Assembly: GCA_029863035.1 (NCBI GenBank)
Contig: JAOTWH010000047.1
Coordinates: forward strand, 1 to 13,091
DNA length: 13,091 nucleotides
DNA from: Acidimicrobiia bacterium
GTDB taxonomy: Bacteria > Actinomycetota > Acidimicrobiia > UBA5794 > JAOTWH01
Direction of reading: 5' to 3'
Shown: positions 1 to 4,434 of the stretch, one piece after another
Layout: the number at the start of each line of letters is the position of its first letter
How positions within the stretch are numbered: position 1 is the first letter of the stretch
Notes under the pieces: generated by a model
What the model saw: the letters and a program-made list of their open reading frames with translations, nothing else
The model's database searches: none
What the model was told of the DNA's origin: nothing
Translations under genes and position numbers: made by a program

Positions 1-40
1 TGGCCACCCTCATACACACAGTCATGGGTGAGGGTGGCCA
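1..40. repeat. 12-bp perfect inverted repeat inside a coding region
   Basis: TGGCCACCCTCA at 1-12 is the exact reverse complement of 29-40, with a 16-base loop between. It lies inside the NTF2-like reading frame on the minus strand. In mRNA it could form a strong hairpin. No T-tract follows that would make it a terminator, and the left arm touches the window edge, so the stem may be longer. Function unknown; it may be a coincidence of codon choice. Confidence 0.5.
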
Positions 41-200
41 TGAGCCCGGGGATGTCACGGGCATCCTCGGCAAGCGAATGGGCCTTCCATAGCGCCTGGA
101 TCTCAGAGTATTCGTCGGGCGTTCTCGCCAACAGTTCACGGACCGCGGGCCTCTTGTCTGCCGCTTCTTGTCTCAATTCCTGCTCCGTGAGAACCGACAT
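1..200 (-). CDS. NTF2/SnoaL-like protein, N-terminal part (cut by window edge)
   Basis: The first 66 codons of a gene that runs off the left edge. The start ATG at 200 has a GGGAGA ribosome-binding site a few bases upstream. The N-terminus is helical and charged. It is followed by a stretch around residues 40-63 (W-K-A-H-S-L-A-E-D-A-R-D, then L-M-A-T-L-T-H-D-C-V-Y-E) that resembles the first helices and first strand of small alpha+beta-barrel NTF2/SnoaL-like proteins. Members of that fold include isomerases, cyclases, hydrolases and non-enzymatic proteins, so no reaction can be named from the fold alone. It starts 23 bases after the pabA stop on the same strand and is probably the last visible gene of the sortase-pabA operon. 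The fold call rests on pattern recognition over a third to a half of the expected length. Confidence 0.7.
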   Translation of the reverse strand, partial: MSVLTEQELRQEAADKRPAVRELLARTPDEYSEIQALWKAHSLAEDARDIPGLMATLTHDCVYEGG

Positions 201-223
201 TGATCTCCCTGTTGGTCTTGAGC

Positions 224-799
224 CTATTGCTGGGCGGGCCCGACGGCTAAGAAGTTGCCGAGCAAGGCGATTCCATCCGGAGTCATGATGCTCTCCGGGT
301 GGAACTGGACGCCGGTGATCGGATAGGTGTTGTGGCGAATCGCCTGGATGGCCCCGTCCTCGGAGTGGGCCGAAGCGATAAGGCCGTCCGGGAGTTCACC
401 TATCGCCAGCGAGTGATAACGGGTGGCCTGCATGGGTTGGGGCAAGCCAGCGAAGATACCAACGCCGTCATGGGTGATCTGGGAGGTCTTCCCATGACGT
501 GGCTCCGGTGCGGAGGTGATCGTGCCCCCGAAGGCAACGGCTATCGCCTGGTGACCCAGACAAACCCCGAGGGTGGGAATGGAGGGCCCAAGTTCTCGAA
601 CGAAACGAACCGAGAATCCGGCTTCTTCGGGCCTTCCCGGTCCAGGCGAGATGACCAGGCGATCCGGCGGATCCTTCATGGCCTCGGCCGGGTCCAACTC
701 GTCATTGCGAACCACCACGGGCTCGGCACCGAGTTGGCCCAGGTATTGAACGAGGTTGAAGGTGAATGAGTCGTAGTTGTCGACTACGAGAACCTTCAC
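224..799 (-). CDS. pabA: aminodeoxychorismate/anthranilate synthase component II (glutamine amidotransferase)
   Basis: A 191-residue class I glutamine amidotransferase that releases ammonia from glutamine for the chorismate-using partner subunit (PabB or TrpE), in folate or tryptophan synthesis in the cytosol. Visible signatures are an N-terminal V-D-N-Y-D-S-F-T at 6-13, the oxyanion region S-P-G-P-G at 51-55, the nucleophile Cys80 in G-V-C-L-G-H-Q, and the His167/Glu169 pair in F-H-P-E-S. Length is normal for the family. The frame is open upstream to 985, but the GTG at 799 is chosen because the family N-terminus begins there and because its GTGA overlaps the stop of the upstream 50-residue gene, implying translational coupling. 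The sequence does not distinguish PabA from TrpG, and many bacteria use one protein for both. The chorismate-binding partner is not in the window. Confidence 0.95.
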   Translation of the reverse strand: MKVLVVDNYDSFTFNLVQYLGQLGAEPVVVRNDELDPAEAMKDPPDRLVISPGPGRPEEAGFSVRFVRELGPSIPTLGVCLGHQAIAVAFGGTITSAPEPRHGKTSQITHDGVGIFAGLPQPMQATRYHSLAIGELPDGLIASAHSEDGAIQAIRHNTYPITGVQFHPESIMTPDGIALLGNFLAVGPAQQ

Positions 800-948
800 C
801 CGACGCTGCCGCCAGTGTCGAGGAAGGAGTCGCCCAACCACGTGTAGAAGAAATGCAACCCGACCAACACCACCACTAGAAGCATCAGGGCGAGAACCAG
901 GCGGACCGCTAGCGGACCGGGCAGATGTCGGTAGACCCAGGTGATCAT
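796..948 (-). CDS. 50-residue single-pass membrane protein between sortase and pabA
   Basis: A small gene linked by 4-base overlaps on both sides. Its ATG overlaps the sortase stop (ATGA at 945-948), and its TGA overlaps the GTG start of pabA (GTGA at 796-799). The product starts M-I-T-W-V-Y-R-H-L-P-G-P, then has one strongly hydrophobic helix at about residues 14-34 (leucines and valines), then an aromatic patch H-F-F-Y-T-W-L-G and a short polar tail ending T-G-G-S-V-G. The positive N-terminus suggests an N-in, C-out topology with a short extracytoplasmic tail. I do not recognise a named family. The position suggests a partner of the sortase or simply a coupling element. The coupled overlaps and the classic membrane helix make it very likely a real gene, although it is below common length cut-offs. 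Confidence 0.8.
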   Translation of the reverse strand: MITWVYRHLPGPLAVRLVLALMLLVVVLVGLHFFYTWLGDSFLDTGGSVG

Positions 949-1775
949 GCGTTGGCCAACATCGCTTCCAAGTTGGGGCCCTCAACTATCTCTGCGAACA
1001 CAATGAGCCGTTGCCGCGCCGAGAACTTGGGGTGGCACGTTGTCAGCGTCAGCCAGCCACCGGAGCGGTCGTTGAGGACCGAGGTTTCGCTTGGCTGCAC
1101 GATCTTTACCTCTCGCACGACGTAGGTGTGGGTGCCCACCAGGCTGTCCCAGTGGATGAGCGCACCGACTTCCAGCTCACCGAGGTTGTGGAACGGGGCG
1201 CCGTAGGTGGTGCGGTGACCGGCGATGGCCGCATTGCCAGGCTGGCCAGGCAGGGGGGTCTTGGGATAGTGGCCCGCCCCCTTCTTGAGCTCCGTTCCCA
1301 GCCCAACCCCCTCGACCACCGTCCAGGTGAGGTCGATGTCGGGGATACGGATGTTGCCGATGGGATCGCCCTTGTCGGGAACTGCCTCGAAACTGAACAG
1401 TGGGCCAATGGCTCCTCCGAACTCGGAGCCGGTCAGGTCGGGCCCACCGCCCGCCGCCTCTGGCACTTCGACGATGACCCCGGTCTCGATCTCAACGACG
1501 GCGAACGTGGGATCCTCAAAATCGATTCGCTCCTCGAGCTCTGTGGCCAGCCGATTCTGGGCACGCTCCGCGAAGAAATCGGTAACGAACAGCTGATGAA
1601 GGACGAAACCAAGGATCAACACGCCCAGGTAGATGAAGGTCCACCCCGTTCCCCGAACGATGCGAATACCCAAGGGCGGTTTTGGCCGCTTGGCGAGCTC
1701 CTTGATCACCGAATCGGACGCCCCCTCTGCGCCAAGCGTCTCGATAACGGACTCAGTGGTGTCGCTGTCGGTCAA
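945..1775 (-). CDS. srtE: class E sortase
   Basis: A 276-residue membrane-anchored cysteine transpeptidase, likely attaching surface proteins to the cell wall; class E enzymes typically recognise LAxTG-type signals. The N-terminal 42 residues are cytoplasmic and charged. One transmembrane helix spans about 43-65. A linker runs to about 120, and the sortase barrel follows to about 262. Catalytic residues are His187 in A-G-H-R-T-T-Y-G, Cys247 in T-L-T-T-C-H-P and Arg254 or Arg256 in A-R-Q-R-L-I-V. The P-G-Q-P-G-N-A-A-I-A-G-H-R block before the His is typical of class E. The start is a TTG at 1775 with AAAGGA five bases upstream (1781-1786). The ATG at 1791 is out of frame. The stop overlaps the next gene, so this is the first gene of the operon. 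No substrate with a sorting signal is seen in the window. Confidence 0.93.
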   Translation of the reverse strand: MTDSDTTESVIETLGAEGASDSVIKELAKRPKPPLGIRIVRGTGWTFIYLGVLILGFVLHQLFVTDFFAERAQNRLATELEERIDFEDPTFAVVEIETGVIVEVPEAAGGGPDLTGSEFGGAIGPLFSFEAVPDKGDPIGNIRIPDIDLTWTVVEGVGLGTELKKGAGHYPKTPLPGQPGNAAIAGHRTTYGAPFHNLGELEVGALIHWDSLVGTHTYVVREVKIVQPSETSVLNDRSGGWLTLTTCHPKFSARQRLIVFAEIVEGPNLEAMLANA

Positions 1776-1796
1776 TGAGGTCCTTTCGCATGCACG

Positions 1797-1802
1797 AGAT
1801 TA
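1797..1802 (-). promoter_or_regulatory. possible -10 box for the sortase operon
   Basis: TAATCT on the minus strand fits TANNNT and lies 21 bases upstream of the TTG start, leaving room for a short leader carrying the AAAGGA ribosome-binding site. No clear -35 element is seen. It lies in the 71-base divergent gap shared with crgA. Confidence 0.4.
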
Positions 1803-1834
1803 GCTGTCGGAGGTTCCAACAAAGGCTGCCTGAC

Positions 1835-1840
1835 TAAAGT
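1835..1840 (+). promoter_or_regulatory. -10 box of a probable leaderless crgA promoter
   Basis: TAAAGT fits the actinobacterial TANNNT box. Exactly six bases (GGCCCC) separate it from the GTG of crgA, which places the expected transcription start on the first base of the start codon. No Shine-Dalgarno sequence is present before this GTG, consistent with a leaderless transcript. No convincing -35 element is visible. Confidence 0.6.
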
Positions 1841-1846
1841 GGCCCC

Positions 1847-2110
1847 GTGCCCAAATCAAAGGTCCGCAAGAAGGTAAAGAAGCGCCGCGCCGAGCATGCA
1901 TCCATCCAGCGCGAGGAGCAAGAGGTCAGCCACAAGGGGCCGTCGCCGCGATGGTACGTGTTCCTGATGTTCGCTCTGATGACGGCAGGAGTCGTAGTCA
2001 TCCTCTTGAACTACATCGGTCTGCTGCCGGGTGGAACCGGCAACCGGTATCTGCTTGGTGGATTGGCAGGAATCGCCGTCGGATTCACCATGACTCTCGG
2101 TTACCGGTAG
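1847..2110 (+). CDS. crgA: cell division protein CrgA
   Basis: An 87-residue membrane protein of the actinobacterial divisome. CrgA homologues bind FtsZ-ring and septal peptidoglycan synthesis proteins and affect septation. The first 30 residues are cytoplasmic and rich in Lys and Arg (start M-P-K-S-K-V-R-K-K). The family block S-P-R-W-Y follows at 33-37. Two transmembrane helices span about 36-57 and 66-84, with a short loop N-Y-I-G-L-L-P-G-G between. Length and layout match known CrgA proteins. The start is GTG without a ribosome-binding site and with a -10 box six bases upstream, so translation is probably leaderless. It is divergent from the sortase-pabA operon, as expected from the actinobacterial grouping of crgA with pabA/trpG. 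It converges with the small gene at 2193. Confidence 0.95.
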   Translation: MPKSKVRKKVKKRRAEHASIQREEQEVSHKGPSPRWYVFLMFALMTAGVVVILLNYIGLLPGGTGNRYLLGGLAGIAVGFTMTLGYR

Positions 2111-2153
2111 GAAGCTAACGCTGAGAATCACACCCTTGTAGTTCTCCCCACCG

Positions 2154-2174
2154 TCGTCCACAGGTTGTGGATAA
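2154..2174. repeat. inverted pair of DnaA-box-like 9-mers
   Basis: TCGTCCACA at 2154-2162 (plus) is one base from the actinobacterial DnaA box TTGTCCACA. TTATCCACA at 2166-2174 (minus) is a perfect match to the E. coli box. They face each other across three bases and form a perfect 6-bp dyad, TCCACA-GGT-TGTGGA (2157-2171). They lie in the 82-base gap between convergent genes. The dyad could equally be a weak terminator stem, but it is short and lacks a T-tract. Confidence 0.45.
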
Positions 2175-2192
2175 ATGCCTGGTGGCCACCGA

Positions 2193-2426
2193 CTACCCCA
2201 CCGGTTCCATCTCTTCGCGACAGTGCTTGGGGGCGGCCATGTCGCCCATCTGAGCCTGGGTCACGGTTAGACCTAGTCCACAGACGGTGCAGCGATAAGC
2301 CACCTCAACCGACACCACCTCTGCGGGGTCGGGTTCTGGAGGTGGAGGCATCGCCAACAGGCGAATCGCCCAGACGCCGACAGCCATGATCGCCAACCCG
2401 ATGAGGACCGCGACGAGAACGGTCAA
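2193..2426 (-). CDS. membrane-anchored zinc-ribbon-like small protein
   Basis: A 77-residue protein with one N-terminal transmembrane helix (about 2-25), a proline-rich spacer (P-P-P-P-E-P-D-P at 27-34), and a short domain with C46-T-V-C49 and H68-C69. These four residues could bind one zinc ion as a rubredoxin-knuckle-like ribbon. The tail is acidic, E-E-M-E-P-V-G. The start is TTG at 2426, directly after the TAG of the thiolase gene. The first in-frame ATG (codon 14) would cut the helix in half, so TTG is preferred although its ribosome-binding site is weak. It is probably co-translated with the thiolase. I do not recognise a function. The spacing of the second half of the metal site (His-Cys adjacent) is unusual, so metal binding is inference. 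Confidence 0.75.
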   Translation of the reverse strand: MTVLVAVLIGLAIMAVGVWAIRLLAMPPPPEPDPAEVVSVEVAYRCTVCGLGLTVTQAQMGDMAAPKHCREEMEPVG

Positions 2427-3590
2427 CTAGACGCGCTCGATGATGGTGGCGTTGGCCATGCCGCCGCCCTCGCACATCGCCTGGAGGCCGTAGCGACCAC
2501 CGGTGCGTTCCAGCTCGTGTACCAGAGTGGTCATGAGCCGAGCTCCCGAGCACCCCAATGGATGCCCCAGGGCGATGGCGCCACCGTTCACATTCACCTT
2601 GGCCGGGTCGGCCCCGGTCTCGCGGAACCAGGCACCAATTACCGATGCGAAAGCCTCGTTTATCTCGAACAGGTCGATGTCGTCCATGGACATCCCTGCT
2701 CGATCGAGCACCTTCTGGGTTGCGGGGATTGGACCGGTGAGCATCATCACAGGATCGACGCCGGCGATGGCGAACGAAACGAACCTCGCCTTGGGGGTGA
2801 GGCCAAGTTCTTTGGCCTTCTCCTCCGACGTGATAAGGATGGCTGCTGCACCGTCCGAGATCTGCGACGAATTGCCTGCCGTGATAACGCCCTCGGGATT
2901 GAAGGCCGGGTTGAGTCCGGCCAGCTTCTCCGGGGTGGTTTCCCAGCGAATGCCCTCGTCCTTATCCATCTTCTCCACGTTGCCCTCGTCGTCCTTCACC
3001 TCGGTGGGAAGGATCTGGCCATCGAAGCGACCCTCCTCTGTGGCCTTCATGGCGCGCTGGTGGGACTCGTAGGCGATGCCGTCGAGCTCTTCACGGGGGA
3101 TCGACCATTTCTCGGCGATCAACTCGGCCGAGATGCCCTGGGGGACCAAGCCATCGGCATAACGGCTAAGCATGGCGGGACCGAAGGGGATACCTGGACC
3201 CTGTTGCATATTGGACCCCATCGGGACCCTGGTCATCGATTCGACACCCGCCGCGATGACGACGTCATAGGCGCCTGCCATAACCCCTTGGGCGGCGAAG
3301 TGAGCGGACTGCTGGCTGGAACCACACTGGCGGTCGATGGTGGTGCCGGGTACCGACTCGGGCCATCCGGCGGCGAGCGCGGCATTGCGGCCAACGTTGA
3401 CGCCCTGTTCACCGGTTTGGGTGACACATCCCATGATGACGTCATCGACCAACTCCGGGTCGAGGCTGTTGCGCTCGACGATCGCCTTGAGTGGCTCTGC
3501 GGCCAGATCTACCGGGTGCCAATCCTTCAGCTTGCCGTTCTTGCGACCGACCGCGGTCCGCACCGCATCCACGATCACTGCGTTTGTCAT
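2427..3590 (-). CDS. acetyl-CoA C-acyltransferase (thiolase)
   Basis: A 387-residue thiolase that either cleaves 3-ketoacyl-CoA in beta-oxidation or condenses two acetyl-CoA in the reverse direction; cytosolic. The acyl-accepting Cys89 lies in D-R-Q-C-G-S-S-Q-Q. The N-E-A-F-A block is at 311-315, His343 in G-H-P-L-G-C-S-G-A-R, and the second catalytic Cys373 in M-C-E-G-G-G-M. Length is normal. The ATG at 3590 has a strong AGGAGGA site about five bases upstream. The gene starts 21 bases after the 3' end of tRNA-Ala on the same strand, so read-through from the tRNA promoter is likely; no separate promoter is visible in that gap. The D-R-Q-C-G-S-S-Q-Q version is common in FadA-like thiolases of actinobacteria acting on fatty acids or steroid side chains. 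No other beta-oxidation gene is nearby, so the chain-length preference is open. Confidence 0.95.
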   Translation of the reverse strand: MTNAVIVDAVRTAVGRKNGKLKDWHPVDLAAEPLKAIVERNSLDPELVDDVIMGCVTQTGEQGVNVGRNAALAAGWPESVPGTTIDRQCGSSQQSAHFAAQGVMAGAYDVVIAAGVESMTRVPMGSNMQQGPGIPFGPAMLSRYADGLVPQGISAELIAEKWSIPREELDGIAYESHQRAMKATEEGRFDGQILPTEVKDDEGNVEKMDKDEGIRWETTPEKLAGLNPAFNPEGVITAGNSSQISDGAAAILITSEEKAKELGLTPKARFVSFAIAGVDPVMMLTGPIPATQKVLDRAGMSMDDIDLFEINEAFASVIGAWFRETGADPAKVNVNGGAIALGHPLGCSGARLMTTLVHELERTGGRYGLQAMCEGGGMANATIIERV

Positions 3591-3611
3591 CTGTCCTCCT
3601 AGTTGGTTTCG

Positions 3612-3685
3612 TGGAGACGAGCGGATTTGAACCGCCGACCCCCTGGTTGCAAACCAGGTGCTCTGCCAGGCTGAGCTACGTCCCC
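3612..3685 (-). tRNA. tRNA-Ala (TGC anticodon)
   Basis: A 74-base cloverleaf. The acceptor stem GGGGACG/CGTCTCC includes the G3-U70 wobble pair that is the alanine identity signal. The D arm is GCTC/GAGC, the anticodon stem is CCTGG/CCAGG with loop TTTGCAA (anticodon TGC), the T arm is GGCGG-TTCAAAT-CCGCT, and the discriminator base is A. CCA is not encoded. It lies between the MOSC gene and the thiolase, all on the minus strand. In mycobacteria the Ala(TGC) and Ile(GAT) genes sit next to each other near gyrA. Here they are about 530 bases apart and point away from each other. Confidence 0.97.
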
Positions 3686-3695
3686 GGCAGAGGTC

Positions 3696-3701
3696 ATCTT
3701 A
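3696..3701 (-). promoter_or_regulatory. possible -10 box for tRNA-Ala
   Basis: TAAGAT on the minus strand fits TANNNT and ends ten bases before the mature 5' end of tRNA-Ala, which allows a leader of three to four bases removed by RNase P. No good -35 element is visible 16-18 bases further upstream. Confidence 0.4.
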
Positions 3702-3736
3702 CGAAAGAACACCCAACAGCGGTCTACGCATTCCCG

Positions 3737-4171
3737 CTACGAACCTTCAACCTCATCCCCCACGCGCAGAGTGCCGCCCTCGACCACAAGACCCCGGATG
3801 CCGGCGCGACCGCGTAGGTGTTCCCGTGCGCCGGGGCCGACAGAGTCGTTCATGAGCTCACACGGCGAGGCATCTCGGTAGACCTCGACCACCACTTCGC
3901 CCATCTGGAACTTAGACCCAGGCTCGCGCGGCAGCTGGAAACCCGACACAGTGACGTTGCGCCTGGTGGACCCCGGCTCGATGTCTGACCCCCAGGCGGC
4001 GGCGGCCTCAGCGAGCTCCTCGGTGGAAACGACGGTGATCTGGCCCTTCGAGTACTTGTCGAAGTTGCGGTCCCCTACCAATCCCTTGCCGGCGACAGCC
4101 TCTACCTCGTCCAGGGAGTCCACGGGTGCTCCCGACTTAGAGGCGATGTGAATATGTTCTACCTTGGCCAC
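3737..4171 (-). CDS. MOSC-domain protein
   Basis: A 144-residue stand-alone MOSC domain (named after the molybdenum cofactor sulfurase C-terminus). Family members bind molybdenum cofactor or carry sulfur to metal-sulfur centres, but the role of short forms like this one is mostly unknown. Typical blocks are G-L-V-G-D-R at 30-35, a T-R-R-N-V-T-V segment at 69-75, the conserved Cys104 in A-S-P-C-E-L-M, and a C-terminal G-R-A-G-I-R-G-L-V-V followed by G-D-E-V-E. The start is GTG at 4171. No ribosome-binding site precedes it, but a TAAACT box lies eight bases upstream, so transcription may begin at or within two bases of the start codon. It is divergent from tRNA-Ile, and its promoter overlaps that of the tRNA. 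No molybdoenzyme gene is in the window. Confidence 0.88.
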   Translation of the reverse strand: MAKVEHIHIASKSGAPVDSLDEVEAVAGKGLVGDRNFDKYSKGQITVVSTEELAEAAAAWGSDIEPGSTRRNVTVSGFQLPREPGSKFQMGEVVVEVYRDASPCELMNDSVGPGAREHLRGRAGIRGLVVEGGTLRVGDEVEGS

Positions 4172-4179
4172 GGCGACGC

Positions 4180-4185
4180 AGTTTA
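4180..4185 (-). promoter_or_regulatory. -10 box of a near-leaderless MOSC gene promoter
   Basis: TAAACT on the minus strand lies eight bases before the GTG of the MOSC gene. The expected transcription start falls one to two bases upstream of, or at, the start codon. On the plus strand the same bases fall in the likely -35 region of the tRNA-Ile promoter. Confidence 0.45.
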
Positions 4186-4202
4186 CGGAGCGCCCCTACT
4201 GG

Positions 4203-4208
4203 TACACT
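4203..4208 (+). promoter_or_regulatory. -10 box of the tRNA-Ile promoter
   Basis: TACACT fits TANNNT and ends 11 bases before the mature tRNA-Ile 5' end. A TTTACG element at 4182-4187 (four of six matches to TTGACA, spacer 15) is a possible -35. It overlaps the MOSC -10 box on the other strand, so the two promoters may compete. Confidence 0.55.
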
Positions 4209-4219
4209 CGCTCGCCCTG

Positions 4220-4294
4220 GGGCCCATAGCTCAGCCCGGTTAGAGCGCATCCCTGATAAGGATGAGGTCCGTGGTTCAAATCCACGTGGGCCCA
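4220..4294 (+). tRNA. tRNA-Ile (GAT anticodon)
   Basis: A 75-base cloverleaf with acceptor stem GGGCCCA/TGGGCCC, D arm GCTC/GAGC, anticodon stem CATCC/GGATG with loop CTGATAA (anticodon GAT), T arm CGTGG-TTCAAAT-CCACG, and discriminator A. CCA is not encoded. A degenerate copy of its last 26 bases, plus two flanking bases, lies 88 bases downstream. Confidence 0.97.
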
Positions 4295-4356
4295 CTGAAT
4301 TCGCCCCTAGCCCCTAGCTACCAACCCTCGCTTTGCTCGGCTCCTTGCCACCCGGC

Positions 4357-4384
4357 CCGTGGTGCCAATCCACGTGGGTCCACT
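4357..4384 (+). repeat. degenerate copy of the tRNA-Ile 3' end (att-like)
   Basis: 28 bases that match 4269-4296 at 25 positions. They cover the T arm, the acceptor 3' strand and two bases beyond the tRNA. The T-stem CGTGG/CCACG is intact, but the loop has lost the conserved TTC (TGCCAAT), and the acceptor has a C-to-T change. Similarity may continue past a small gap (cgcccctag at 4302-4310 against cgcctag at 4385-4391). No matching 5' half of a tRNA is found between the copies, so this is a 3'-end duplication such as tRNA-targeting integrases leave, not a second tRNA gene. The bases between contain a tandem CCCCTAG (4304-4317) and no integrase. Confidence 0.7.
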
Positions 4385-4434
4385 CGCCTAGTCTCGGTAT
4401 CGACGGTGTCGATCCGGAGGAGGTCGGGGACGTT

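Noticed and set aside
1011..1778. 255-codon plus-strand open frame opposite the sortase.
   Set aside because: It is antisense to a gene with complete sortase motifs, and its composition is typical of a shadow frame.
2517..3602. 361-codon plus-strand open frame opposite the thiolase.
   Set aside because: It is a shadow of the GC-rich coding strand. The thiolase frame has all catalytic motifs, and this frame has no recognisable domain.
3605..3817. Plus-strand open frame whose translation includes S-G-F-E-P-P-T-P-W-L.
   Set aside because: This peptide comes from reading through the antisense of tRNA-Ala, a well-known false-gene pattern, and the rest lies antisense to the MOSC gene.
4333..4434. 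Upstream extension of preT to the TTG at 4333.
   Set aside because: The extra 34 codons run through the tRNA 3'-end repeat, encode nothing recognisable and exceed the family length. The ATG at 4435 fits.
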